Shown in pieces: positions 45,562-53,165 of a stretch of 64,000 nt of DNA; the stretch's first letter is position 1, and each line of letters opens with the position of its first letter. Origin of the DNA: Lysinibacillus sphaericus (GTDB taxonomy: Bacteria > Bacillota > Bacilli > Bacillales_A > Planococcaceae). Below the pieces are notes generated by a model, which was not told the origin of the DNA, did no database searches, and saw nothing but the letters and a program-made list of their open reading frames with translations. A program made the position numbers and the translations under genes. The stretch covers positions 930,001-994,000 of the forward strand of contig NZ_CP015224.1 in the NCBI RefSeq assembly GCF_001629735.1, read 5' to 3'.

Positions 45562-46291
45562 AAAGCAGGTTGGATTCCGTTGTTTCAAAATATTGTAATA
45601 GAACCTTTTCAACATTGCTTAAATGAGAGGTCATCGCCTGTTTGGCCAATTCTTCATTTTGCTGTTGAATAGCAAGGAAGATTTTCATATGTTCCTCATA
45701 TAGTTGCTCGCTTGTTGTTTTTTTAGAGTACAACCAAATGCGGCGTGTTTCTTTCATTGTATCAATCATCAGCCCAGAAATTTGATCTAGAATGGTAGCA
45801 AGTAGGGGGTTTTGGGAGGCAGTTGCAATTGCCACATGAAATTGATAATCCACTTTTTCACCAAGTTCACCATCCCCATGGGCTTGCTTCATATTATCTA
45901 AGATTTGAACCATTACTTGAATATCCTGTTCTGTACGGTTGTTTGCGGCACTCGCAGCTGCGCCTACCTCAATGATTTTGCGAACTTCTAATAAACGGGC
46001 AATATCAAGTTTATTCGATAACATGGCTGTAGATAATGGAAAATCGAGTCTGTTTGGAGGCACACTCTTTACAAAAGTCCCTGAGCCTTGTTTGATTTCA
46101 ATCAATCCCATTGCCTTTAAGGCAGAAAGCGCCTCTCGCACAGCGGAACGGCTAACTTGCAATTGTTCAGCAAGCTGTTCAACCGAGTCCAGTCGATCAC
46201 CCGGCTTTAAAACACCACCTCTTATTTTTTCATGCAAAACTTCGGACACTTCTTCATAGATTTTTTTAGGTTTTATTTTTTTTAATTCCAA
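45560..46291 (-). CDS. lutR: GntR/FadR family regulator of the lut operon
   Basis: A 243-residue regulator with a GntR winged helix (KIYEEVSEVLHEKIRGG, then LQVSRSAVREALSALKAMGLIE) and a C-terminal all-helical FCD effector domain (ARLLEVRKIIEVGAA). It lies just upstream of lutABC on the same strand, with a palindromic operator at the lutA promoter. LutR in Bacillus represses lactate utilisation and is relieved by lactate; equivalence here rests on position and family. The start is a TTG (46291) after GAGGTG. Confidence 0.82.
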   Translation of the reverse strand: MELKKIKPKKIYEEVSEVLHEKIRGGVLKPGDRLDSVEQLAEQLQVSRSAVREALSALKAMGLIEIKQGSGTFVKSVPPNRLDFPLSTAMLSNKLDIARLLEVRKIIEVGAAASAANNRTEQDIQVMVQILDNMKQAHGDGELGEKVDYQFHVAIATASQNPLLATILDQISGLMIDTMKETRRIWLYSKKTTSEQLYEEHMKIFLAIQQQNEELAKQAMTSHLSNVEKVLLQYFETTESNLL

Positions 46292-46450
46292 GGAGCTACA
46301 CCTCTTTTTTCAATCAAATGCGCGTTTGTTATGAATATTATACATGAAGATCAGATAATTACTCCTGAATAGTGTATAAAAAACGGTGCATTGGCTAAAA
46401 AAATGAGATAGGTAAGCTTATTTAAAAATGTAGAATAATGGCGAATTTTG
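46292..46450. other. lutR upstream region
   Basis: AT-rich spacer between the divergent lutR and ccdA genes (total gap 340 bases, with the ccdA promoter described separately). I see no ORF with a ribosome site. A GATCAGAT element (about 46348) loosely resembles the lut operator. Confidence 0.4.
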
Positions 46451-46479
46451 TTGACAGAAAATCAACAGCGGCGCATAAT
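46451..46479 (+). promoter_or_regulatory. promoter of the ccdA operon
   Basis: TTGACA (46451-46456) and CATAAT (46474-46479) are exactly 17 bases apart, about 150 bases upstream of ccdA. Confidence 0.7.
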
Positions 46480-46631
46480 GCAGAAGTAGCTTATTAAGCT
46501 TTTTATATGTTTGGGAGGACTTTTCAGAAATCTCATCATTTTGCCATGAAACGTTCACAATCAGGAAGGGCGCAATTTATCAGTTTTTTTGGTACGATGG
46601 TTGCAGTAACTGTAAGGAGCGATCGAAAAAT

Positions 46632-47342
46632 ATGGGAACAGATATTAACGTATTTTTAGCTTTTGGTGCAGGGTTTCTAAGTTTTATTTCACCATGTACC
46701 CTCCCATTGTATCCAGCATTTTTATCGTACATAACTGGTATGACATTAGATGAGCTAAAATCAGAAAAAGGGATGCTACAAAAGCGTGCCATTTTCCACA
46801 CACTATTCTTTTTACTAGGATTTTCAATTATTTTTATTATTATCGGACTAAGTGCCTCCTATGCGGCAGAGTTTTTCCTGAATTATCAAACTTTACTACG
46901 TCAGGTTGGTGCCATTTTAATCGTAGTATTTGGTTTAATGATTGTTGGATTGCTACAAATTGATTTCCTCATGAAGGATCGGAAGTTTCAATTTAAAAAT
47001 CGACCATCTGGCTATTTGGGATCTGTTTTAATTGGTATTGCCTTTGCGGCAGGATGGACACCATGTACAGGACCAATTTTAGCTTCTATTATAATGTTGG
47101 CTAGTACAAACCCAGGCGCGGGCTTTAGCTATATGTTCGCCTATTATTTAGGGTTCGCAATCCCATTCTTTGTGTTATCGTTCTTTATTTCACGAATGAC
47201 TTGGATTCGCACACATAGCCAAAAAATCGTGAAAATCGGTGGTTATATCATGATTGCCGTGGGTATCTTGTTATTCTTTGATGGATTAACGTATATTACT
47301 CGTATATTACAGCCTATTTTCGGTGGATTTACAGGCTTTTAA
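46632..47342 (+). CDS. ccdA: cytochrome c biogenesis protein CcdA
   Basis: A 236-residue membrane protein with six helices. The paired thiol motifs FISPCTLPLYP (Cys22) and GWTPCTGPI (second Cys in helix 4) carry electrons from thioredoxin across the membrane to extracellular thiol-disulfide partners for cytochrome c maturation. A YneI-type response regulator gene and ccdC follow as in Bacillus. The ribosome site TAAGGAGCGATC is rather far (about 11 bases) from the ATG. Confidence 0.93.
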   Translation: MGTDINVFLAFGAGFLSFISPCTLPLYPAFLSYITGMTLDELKSEKGMLQKRAIFHTLFFLLGFSIIFIIIGLSASYAAEFFLNYQTLLRQVGAILIVVFGLMIVGLLQIDFLMKDRKFQFKNRPSGYLGSVLIGIAFAAGWTPCTGPILASIIMLASTNPGAGFSYMFAYYLGFAIPFFVLSFFISRMTWIRTHSQKIVKIGGYIMIAVGILLFFDGLTYITRILQPIFGGFTGF

Positions 47343-47394
47343 TTTGTTAAACTAAAGAGGCATACCGTACTTTAACGTGGAGGGAGATGAACAT

Positions 47395-47763
47395 GTGCCT
47401 ACAGTTTTAGTAGTGGATGATACGCTATTTATGCGTGTTGCAATCAGTAATATGTTTTCAGAATGGGGTTATGACGTAGTAGGTAATGCAGCAAATGGTA
47501 AAGAAGCTGTGGCTATGTATCGAGAGTTACAACCAGATTTAGTAACAATGGATGTAACGATGCCCGTTATGACTGGTATTGCGGCGGTAAAAAAAATTAT
47601 CCCAGAATTTCCAAATGCAAAAATAATTATGGTAACAGCATTAGGCCAACAAAAGTTAATTGTAGAAGCGATTGAAAGTGGGGCGAAAGATTTTATTACC
47701 AAGCCCTTTGAGCCAGAAAGATTAAGAGCCGTCGCTGACCAATTACTTGGTCAAAATTGCTAA
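47395..47763 (+). CDS. yneI: CheY-like response regulator (YneI type)
   Basis: A 122-residue single receiver domain: acidic pair VVDDT (about 7-11), phosphorylation Asp in LVTMDVTMPVMTG (about 50-62) and a conserved Lys in KDFITKPFEP. There is no output domain. The gene lies between ccdA and ccdC, as Bacillus yneI does, though its cognate kinase is unknown. The GTG at 47395 is used, after GGAGGGAGATG; an earlier GTG (47377) falls in the ribosome site. Confidence 0.88.
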   Translation: MPTVLVVDDTLFMRVAISNMFSEWGYDVVGNAANGKEAVAMYRELQPDLVTMDVTMPVMTGIAAVKKIIPEFPNAKIIMVTALGQQKLIVEAIESGAKDFITKPFEPERLRAVADQLLGQNC

Positions 47764-47787
47764 TTTGACATTAGAGGAGGATCTTTT

Positions 47788-48282
47788 ATGTTGAGCAATA
47801 TCCCTTCTCACTATTATGTTATTGGGTCGACCATTATGGCCATTCTAATGGGTAGCTTTGTCATGGTTATACGTATGAGAGCTTCCAAAATGCCAACAAA
47901 TGAGAAGAAAATTATTATTCCGCCCATCGCGATGTCTTCTGGTGCACTCATGTTTTTATTTGAACAATTCCGAGTACCACCGATGCAAATATTAGAAGCA
48001 GCCGCTGTAGGAATGGTGTTCTCGACAATTTTAATTGCCACTTCCAAATTTGAAGTGAAAGGTCGAGATATTTATTTAAAACGTTCAAAAGCATTCGTTT
48101 TTATATTATTTGGTTTATTAATATTCCGAGTAGTGGCTAAAATGGTTCTAAGCAGCTCCATCGATGTTGGTGAATTAGCAGGCATGTTCTGGATCCTAGC
48201 CTTCGCCATGTTAGTACCTTGGCGAATTGCCATGTTAATCCAGTTTAAAAAAATCAAAAAAACGATTCCCCAGCTACACTAG
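47788..48282 (+). CDS. ccdC: CcdC family membrane protein
   Basis: A 164-residue protein with about four membrane helices (starting YYVIGSTIMAILMGSFVMVI) and the family segment IIPPIAMSSGALMFLFEQFR. It matches Bacillus YneJ/CcdC, an accessory protein of cytochrome c biogenesis of unclear mechanism. The AGGAGGATCTTTT site supports the start; the stop codon lies in the terminator stem. Confidence 0.85.
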   Translation: MLSNIPSHYYVIGSTIMAILMGSFVMVIRMRASKMPTNEKKIIIPPIAMSSGALMFLFEQFRVPPMQILEAAAVGMVFSTILIATSKFEVKGRDIYLKRSKAFVFILFGLLIFRVVAKMVLSSSIDVGELAGMFWILAFAMLVPWRIAMLIQFKKIKKTIPQLH

Positions 48283-48307
48283 TGCTCAAACTAGTGTAGT
48301 TTTTTTA
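48274..48307 (+). terminator. intrinsic terminator of the ccdA-yneI-ccdC operon
   Basis: Perfect 10-bp arms CTACACTAGT and ACTAGTGTAG with a 6-base loop followed by a T-run; the stop codon TAG is in the left arm. Confidence 0.9.
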
Positions 48308-48347
48308 TGCTTTAGATTCGGGAGGTGGGGCGAATTTGTTATGCATC

Positions 48348-48853
48348 GTGGAGGGTGAAACGCTCGAATTGACGGATAGGATTGCAAAAGTGGCGGATAG
48401 AACGCTCGAATTGACGGATAGGTTGCAAAAGTGGCGGATAGAACGCCCAAAGTGACGGATAGAACTGCAAAAGAGGTGGATAGAACGCCCAAAGTGACGG
48501 ATAGAACTGCAAAAGTGGTGGATAGAACGCTGCTCGAATTGATGGATAGGATTGCAAAAGAGGTGGATAGAACTGCAGAAGTGGTGGATAGAACGCTCGA
48601 ATTGACGGATAGGTTGCAAAAGTGGCGGATAGAACGCTCAAAGTGACGGATAGAACTGCAAAAGAGGTGTATAGAACGCTCGAATTGACGGCTAGGATTG
48701 CAAAAGTGGCGGATAGAACGCCCAAAGTGACGGATAGAACTGCAGAAGTGGTGGATAGAACGCTCGAATTGACGGATAGGTTGCAGAAGAGGTGGATAGA
48801 ACGCCCAAAGTGACGGATAGAACGCTCGAATAGACGGATAGAACGCCAAATGA
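48348..48853 (+). repeat. tandem array of about two dozen ~21-bp repeats
   Basis: Units mostly of 21 bases with the core GGATAGAACGC or GGATAGAACTG, beginning GTGNCGGATAG or GAGGTGGATAG and ending CAAA or GAAA. Some units are 23 bases (ending CTCGAATT) followed by 18-19-base units (GACGGATAGGATTGCAAAA), so pairs nearly always add to 42. The array lies between the convergent ccdC and yneK genes, both of which end in terminators. Reading frames across it (repeats of DRT...V) lack a ribosome site and are probably not translated. Short repeats are direct, not inverted, and there are no spacers. Confidence 0.9.
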
Positions 48854-48880
48854 GGATGGTCCGCTCAAAGCAGTACCCCT

Positions 48881-48917
48881 AAAAAACGCAGCACAAGCTT
48901 GTGTGCTGCGTAGTTTT
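48881..48917. terminator. bidirectional terminator after the repeat array
   Basis: Arms ACGCAGCACA and TGTGCTGCGT with loop AGCTTG; on the minus strand a T-run follows, serving yneK. Confidence 0.85.
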
Positions 48918-48919
48918 CT

Positions 48920-49357
48920 TTATTCAAATAAATGTTCGTAGGGGGCGATGTCAATTTGCATTTGCTCTAATTTTTTGCGTAAAAATTTGTGATCGCGTTT
49001 AGGTGTTGCTTGGATGTAGCCACGAATAATGAGGTCATTGTTAATGGCAGGTGCTTTTTCCTCTAAAGCAAGCTCGCCAATTTTCCCTGCAATCTTCTCC
49101 TTTGCTACTTGTCTAAAGAGCTCAGGGACAGGGCTTACAAGCTCATAGAGTAACTCTTTTTCAGCTTGTCCCCATAAATGGATTGTTTTATCTAAATAAA
49201 ATTCCTGCCAATCTAAATCAGACTTTCCATCCTGCTTTGGGAGTGCTTTTAAAAACTTGCGGAACATGAAAAAGCCGCCAATCGCCATCAATGAAATGAG
49301 GACAACCACCCAAAATAAAATAAACCATAAAAACCAACCTTGTAACAAATCGTTCAC
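48920..49357 (-). CDS. yneK: DUF2621 membrane protein (YneK-like)
   Basis: A 145-residue protein with one N-terminal membrane helix (LWFILFWVVVLISLMAIGGFF-like, residues 8-30) and a soluble C-terminal domain including DLDWQEFYLDKTIHLW. It resembles Bacillus YneK, which likewise follows ccdC. Function unknown. The orientation here is opposite to ccdA-yneI-ccdC. Confidence 0.8.
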   Translation of the reverse strand: MNDLLQGWFLWFILFWVVVLISLMAIGGFFMFRKFLKALPKQDGKSDLDWQEFYLDKTIHLWGQAEKELLYELVSPVPELFRQVAKEKIAGKIGELALEEKAPAINNDLIIRGYIQATPKRDHKFLRKKLEQMQIDIAPYEHLFE

Positions 49358-49469
49358 CTCTTTGCCTTCTCTGACTCTATTATAAAAGCTTCTGAAAAAA
49401 AATTCATCCTATAATGTCCCTTTTTTAGCAATTCGTCTTTATATAGTGTATGAAGGGAGGTGACGATGG

Positions 49470-49685
49470 ATGGCGAACGTGAATTTTTTACAAGCTACAC
49501 TGCGTCTGAAATATGTGGAAGGCTACAATGAGCAAAACGAGCCAACATACACTACTAAATCGTATCGTAATATCGCTAAGACACATAGCGTAGAAGATTT
49601 AGTAGCTGTCGCCCAAGCGATGGCCAGTCTCTCATCACAAGCATTAGCCGGTATTGAAAAGCAAGAGACAAGCGAATTATCTTAA
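49470..49685 (+). CDS. DUF1659 small protein
   Basis: A 71-residue protein, ANVNFLQATLRLKYVEGYNE..., matching the small DUF1659 family. A ribosome site GGGAGGTGACG supports it; an ATG four bases before the chosen one (49466) is out of frame. It is followed 14 bases later by a DUF2922 gene, its usual partner. Function unknown. Confidence 0.8.
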   Translation: MANVNFLQATLRLKYVEGYNEQNEPTYTTKSYRNIAKTHSVEDLVAVAQAMASLSSQALAGIEKQETSELS

Positions 49686-49699
49686 GGGGGGATGACAAA

Positions 49700-49924
49700 A
49701 TGACACAAGTTTTAGAGTTACAATTTGTTACAGCGGATGGTAAAACATCCATGCTTACGATTGATGCTCCAAAGCCAACAGTAACAGCAGCTGACATTCA
49801 ACAGGTCATGAAAACTATTATGGCTAAAAATGTATTTTCTGGACAAGCTGGAGCATTGACAGCTATCAAAGGTGCACGCATTGTAGAACGAAAGGTAATA
49901 GAATTCGATGTAGCAACAGAATAA
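49700..49924 (+). CDS. DUF2922 small protein
   Basis: A 74-residue protein, with LQFVTADGKTSMLTIDAPKP (about 5-24) and GARIVERKVIEFDV near the end, typical of DUF2922. It is preceded by AAGGGGGGATGAC. It pairs with DUF1659 (49470) and is followed by a YvrJ-like ORF. Function unknown. Confidence 0.8.
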   Translation: MTQVLELQFVTADGKTSMLTIDAPKPTVTAADIQQVMKTIMAKNVFSGQAGALTAIKGARIVERKVIEFDVATE

Positions 49925-49927
49925 TGA

Positions 49928-49967
49928 AAAAATGGTCTTTGCTAAGAGAACTGCAAAGGCCATTTTT
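49928..49967 (+). terminator. hairpin between DUF2922 and YvrJ-like genes
   Basis: Arms AAAAATGGTCTTTGC and GCAAAGGCCATTTTT (one G-U pair) with a 10-base loop. The short T-tail suggests partial termination, which would separate or tune the downstream small gene. Confidence 0.7.
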
Positions 49968-49990
49968 ACCTAGTGAGAGGGGGCATAGCA

Positions 49991-50113
49991 ATGGAACAGT
50001 GGTTAAACATGATATCGGATATTGGTTTTCCGATTTTAGTGTCCTTTTATTTATTACACCGTGTCGAGGTAAAGCTAGATGCGATTCATGAGGCACTTGT
50101 TTCCTTAAAATGA
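49991..50113 (+). CDS. YvrJ-type small membrane protein
   Basis: A 40-residue peptide: MEQWLNMISDIGFPILVSFYL then LHRVEVKLDAIHEALVSLK. A single membrane helix with an N-terminal GFP(I/V) motif and a short amphipathic tail is the YvrJ-family layout. Ribosome site AGAGGGGGC. Its usual genome partners, DUF1659 and DUF2922, are directly upstream. Confidence 0.75.
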   Translation: MEQWLNMISDIGFPILVSFYLLHRVEVKLDAIHEALVSLK

Positions 50114-50217
50114 AATTAATTTCACAAATATGTACGAAAGCTGTCACCTAGAGGTTCTTGTCAACGCTTACAGCCTAAGTTAGGATGAGGATAGTGTAGG
50201 TTAGGGAGAGTGTTAAC

Positions 50218-50826
50218 ATGAAACATAAACGAATGGGGCTAGTATTGCTTTTAGCCTGTGTGACTGTGCTAGGTGCCTGCGGGAATTCTAAATTTAAAGC
50301 AGATTATAGTTTAGAGATACCTGATTTTGAACATGTCAATCAGCGTGGAGAGACAGTTTCACTTGAAAGTTTAAAAGGCAAGCCATGGATCGGTATGTAT
50401 ATTTTCACGAATTGTGTATCGATTTGCCCACCAATGTCCTTGAATATGGCACAAGTCCAAGAAAAGCTTCAGAAAAAAGGGGTAGAGGATTATAATATCG
50501 TCGCCTTTTCTGTAGATCCAGATGTTGATACGCCAGAAGTATTAGCCAACTATATTAGTAAATATAATGTGCCAGATGATTCTAAGTGGAATCTTCTTAC
50601 AGGGTATTCACAAAAGTATATTGAACAGTTTGCGGTTAAAAATACGAAAATTTTAGTGAAAAATGATCCTAATAGTGATCAAGTTATCCATGGTAATCAA
50701 TTTTTCCTAGTTGATAAAGAGGGAACAATCGTTAAAATGTATAATGGCTTCGCTGAAAATATTGAAGATGTACCAATTGATACAATAGCTTCTGATATTG
50801 AAACATATATTGATGAAAATTTATAA
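50218..50826 (+). CDS. SCO1/SenC family lipoprotein
   Basis: A 202-residue lipoprotein: signal peptide ending LGAC (lipid-bearing Cys21), then a thioredoxin-like domain. The copper-binding CVSICPP motif (about 64-70) and the distal His in IHGNQFFLVD (about 160) mark a SCO protein, which delivers copper to the CuA site of cytochrome c oxidase on the outer face. It resembles Bacillus YpmQ. Monocistronic. Confidence 0.9.
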   Translation: MKHKRMGLVLLLACVTVLGACGNSKFKADYSLEIPDFEHVNQRGETVSLESLKGKPWIGMYIFTNCVSICPPMSLNMAQVQEKLQKKGVEDYNIVAFSVDPDVDTPEVLANYISKYNVPDDSKWNLLTGYSQKYIEQFAVKNTKILVKNDPNSDQVIHGNQFFLVDKEGTIVKMYNGFAENIEDVPIDTIASDIETYIDENL

Positions 50827-50830
50827 ATAG

Positions 50831-50865
50831 AAAACCGTCTCAAATTTTTGAGATGGTTTTTTTCT
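50831..50865 (+). terminator. intrinsic terminator after the SCO gene
   Basis: Arms AAACCGTCTCAAA and TTTGAGATGGTTT (one G-U pair) then a T-run. Confidence 0.88.
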
Positions 50866-50949
50866 TTTATGACGACGAATCGGAAATTAGCTGGTGAATG
50901 ATAAGATATTCCATTTATAATAATAAAAAAGAGGGGATGGGGATCGACT

Positions 50950-51489
50950 ATGACGATTGCGGAAACGTATTTACAGGTTGTTCAAAAGAGATTTAAAAGT
51001 GTGAAAGAGTTAGGCGATAAGGCACTGGATCAATTGGAGGGGGCAGAACTGCACTGGGCGTATAATGAAGAATCCAATAGTATCGCGGTCATTGTTAAAC
51101 ATGTTAGTGGTAATATGATTTCGCGCTGGACTGATTTTTTAACGACAGATGGTGAGAAAACTACACGAAATCGGGATGATGAGTTTATCAATAGTCTTTA
51201 TACAAAAGAAGCAATTCTCGCGGTCTGGGAAGAGGGCTGGCAAGTATTTTTAGATGCTTTGGCAAGTATTACAGAATCCGATTTGCAGGGACATGTCACA
51301 ATCAGAGGGGAAAAGCTAGCGGTAATCGATGCGATAGAAAGACAAATGGCTCATTATTCACAGCATATTGGTCAAATTATATATATCGCGAAGCAAGTAA
51401 AGGGATCTGACTGGCAAACGTTAAGTATAGCGAGAGGACAGTCGCAAACGTTTAACAAGGCTATGCTTGAAAACATCCACGAAAAATAA
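50950..51489 (+). CDS. DinB-fold protein (DUF1572)
   Basis: A 179-residue four-helix-bundle protein. Metal-binding histidines appear in VIVKHVSGNMISRW (about 53) and RQMAHYSQHIGQIIYIAKQ (about 140-160), as in the DinB/DUF1572 family that includes Bacillus YizA and bacillithiol-S-transferases. A thiol-transfer or damage-response role is family inference. Ribosome site GAGGGGATGGGG. Confidence 0.8.
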   Translation: MTIAETYLQVVQKRFKSVKELGDKALDQLEGAELHWAYNEESNSIAVIVKHVSGNMISRWTDFLTTDGEKTTRNRDDEFINSLYTKEAILAVWEEGWQVFLDALASITESDLQGHVTIRGEKLAVIDAIERQMAHYSQHIGQIIYIAKQVKGSDWQTLSIARGQSQTFNKAMLENIHEK

Positions 51490-51492
51490 GAG

Positions 51493-51531
51493 AGATCGTA
51501 GCAATCTTTTAGTTGCTACGATCTTTTTTTA
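51493..51531 (+). terminator. intrinsic terminator after the DinB gene
   Basis: Perfect 12-bp arms AGATCGTAGCAA and TTGCTACGATCT followed by seven T; the next gene is convergent. Confidence 0.9.
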
Positions 51532-52083
51532 TGATACATAAAGCTTGTACATTGCCGTCTCCGAATCAATGGCTTGAGCTAGTTCATATGCTTCCTGCTG
51601 ATTTTTATGATGAGAGATGATCTCATAGAAAAAGCGAATAAGAAACAGAAGATTTGCGTTACCATCGATATAATCATCTGGTGCTAAATAGGAGTGACAG
51701 CCACTTTCTAAAAATGCTGTTGCGAGCTGTTTCCACCCTAATGTACAGCCTGCGGCAATAACCTTTACACCCTGTAGGCGGCTATAAGTTTGTATATCCA
51801 ATGGACCAAAGTACAAACTCTTTGGTTCATCGTCTTCATACACATCCTCCCCTAACTCAGGCAGACAAAAGCGTCCTTCATCTCCGTGAAAATTCAAAAT
51901 GAGATAATCCATTTTGCCATGAAGATCGATGCCCGATAAGACATCAATCAAATCATTTGGTCTACCAATCAAATGAAGCGTTACCCTTGCACCAAAGGAT
52001 TCAAGTGCGGCTCGGATGGCCATTGATTCGAAATCACAATCAGGTCCTACTACTAAATTAACATATAATTCTGGCTTGCTCAT
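51529..52083 (-). CDS. possible caspase-fold (clan CD) protein
   Basis: A 184-residue cytoplasmic protein without a family I can name for certain. Hydrophobic strand MDYLILNFHGDEG places His66-Gly67 at its end, and VKVIAAGCTLGW puts Cys113 at the end of the next strand. A HG...GC dyad 47 residues apart is the arrangement of caspase/CHAT-type peptidases. ATG 52083 is used after GGAGGTG; an upstream ATG 18 bases away overlaps that site. Relatives are sometimes mislabelled delta-aminolevulinate dehydratase. Activity is unproven. Confidence 0.5.
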   Translation of the reverse strand: MSKPELYVNLVVGPDCDFESMAIRAALESFGARVTLHLIGRPNDLIDVLSGIDLHGKMDYLILNFHGDEGRFCLPELGEDVYEDDEPKSLYFGPLDIQTYSRLQGVKVIAAGCTLGWKQLATAFLESGCHSYLAPDDYIDGNANLLFLIRFFYEIISHHKNQQEAYELAQAIDSETAMYKLYVS

Positions 52084-52187
52084 TTCCCGTTCCACCTCCA
52101 TCCTTTAGTATAGATGAAACTTATTGGATGGGTAAACCGTATATTACAATAATTACTATATATGTAAAGAGTAAAGGAGTATAAGCA

Positions 52188-53009
52188 ATGAATCGGGTTG
52201 GACATTTACTTACACTAATTCTTGGCATTACGCTTAGCCTCATCACCCTCCTGCTGTTTTTGAACAATGAAAGGCAAAGAGACGAACTAGTAACCCTTCC
52301 GCATAGTCATTTTCAAACGATTGAGCAGGCATGGTATATGTCTGGAAATGATGGCAAGGAGCAATATTTATATCCATTAAAGCAAGTGTTCTACCTTAAC
52401 CGTTATGAGGTGAAAGATACAGAACACCTGCAACAAGCTTTACAGACCAAAAAAGTCCCGACCAGTCGACCAACCGAACCTACCCCAACGAGTGATTTAT
52501 ATATTCGTTTCGATAATGGAAAGGAAATGGCTGTTAAGGTGATGGTGGACGACGAACAATTATTCTTCATGGATCAGAAAACGATGCAGTATTATAAACT
52601 ACAAACTAAAGAAGTGGTAGATTATTTTCTTTTATTGAATGAAGAAAGCCGAACGCCATGGTTATTATTTATTATGTATACAATTTTATTTTTTAGTCTA
52701 GCATATATGCTGGCAAAGCAATTAATAGGAGGTACATCGAAAACTGATCAGAAAAACTTGATGAAAGAAAAGGAGAAGAGACTCGCTTCTGATTTTATTC
52801 TTCCTGTCCTCCTGCCATTAACGATCACATTTACGATGCAAATATATGGGGCTCAGCATAGCTTATTATTACTAAGTGTCCTGATGCTTACTTCAGGTAT
52901 TCGTGAATATGTGGAAAAAAGGGGGCTTTTCGTGAAAATGGTATTACTTCTCCCACTTTTTTGGTTATATCTACATGGCTTTCAATGGATTAATTCCTAT
53001 TTAAACTAG
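52188..53009 (+). CDS. uncharacterised multi-helix membrane protein
   Basis: A 273-residue protein I do not recognise. It has an N-terminal helix (GHLLTLILGITLSLITLLLFL), an extracytoplasmic part to about 155 with YIRFDNGKEMAVKVMVDDEQ (about 103-122), then helices at about 157-180, 200-215, 220-240 and 250-268. The middle resembles small beta-rich sensor-like domains. Ribosome site AAAGGAGTATAAGC. Confidence 0.6.
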   Translation: MNRVGHLLTLILGITLSLITLLLFLNNERQRDELVTLPHSHFQTIEQAWYMSGNDGKEQYLYPLKQVFYLNRYEVKDTEHLQQALQTKKVPTSRPTEPTPTSDLYIRFDNGKEMAVKVMVDDEQLFFMDQKTMQYYKLQTKEVVDYFLLLNEESRTPWLLFIMYTILFFSLAYMLAKQLIGGTSKTDQKNLMKEKEKRLASDFILPVLLPLTITFTMQIYGAQHSLLLLSVLMLTSGIREYVEKRGLFVKMVLLLPLFWLYLHGFQWINSYLN

Positions 53010-53165
53010 CGTAATAGTGGATATTATTGTCAATAGTTTTCAGGTGGAGTTTTCATTATTGTTAAATTTTAGCGATATTTTGTGAGAAAAGGTACATATT
53101 TTATAGGATAATAGATTTAGGTAGGATATACTCAATGGTGATTACAGTAGAATTGAGGGAATCAT

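Noticed and set aside
48286..48849. Long open reading frames across the repeat array on both strands
   Set aside because: They arise from the 21-base period (7 codons) in several frames at once, have no ribosome sites, and give low-complexity peptides (SIRHFCN... or DRT...V repeats).
48348..48853. CRISPR array
   Set aside because: The units follow each other directly without unique spacers of constant length, are imperfect, and no cas genes are nearby.
53071..53078. AGCGATAT as a sigma D -10 box before the first chemoreceptor gene
   Set aside because: Only 6 of 8 positions match and no -35 element is found at the right distance.
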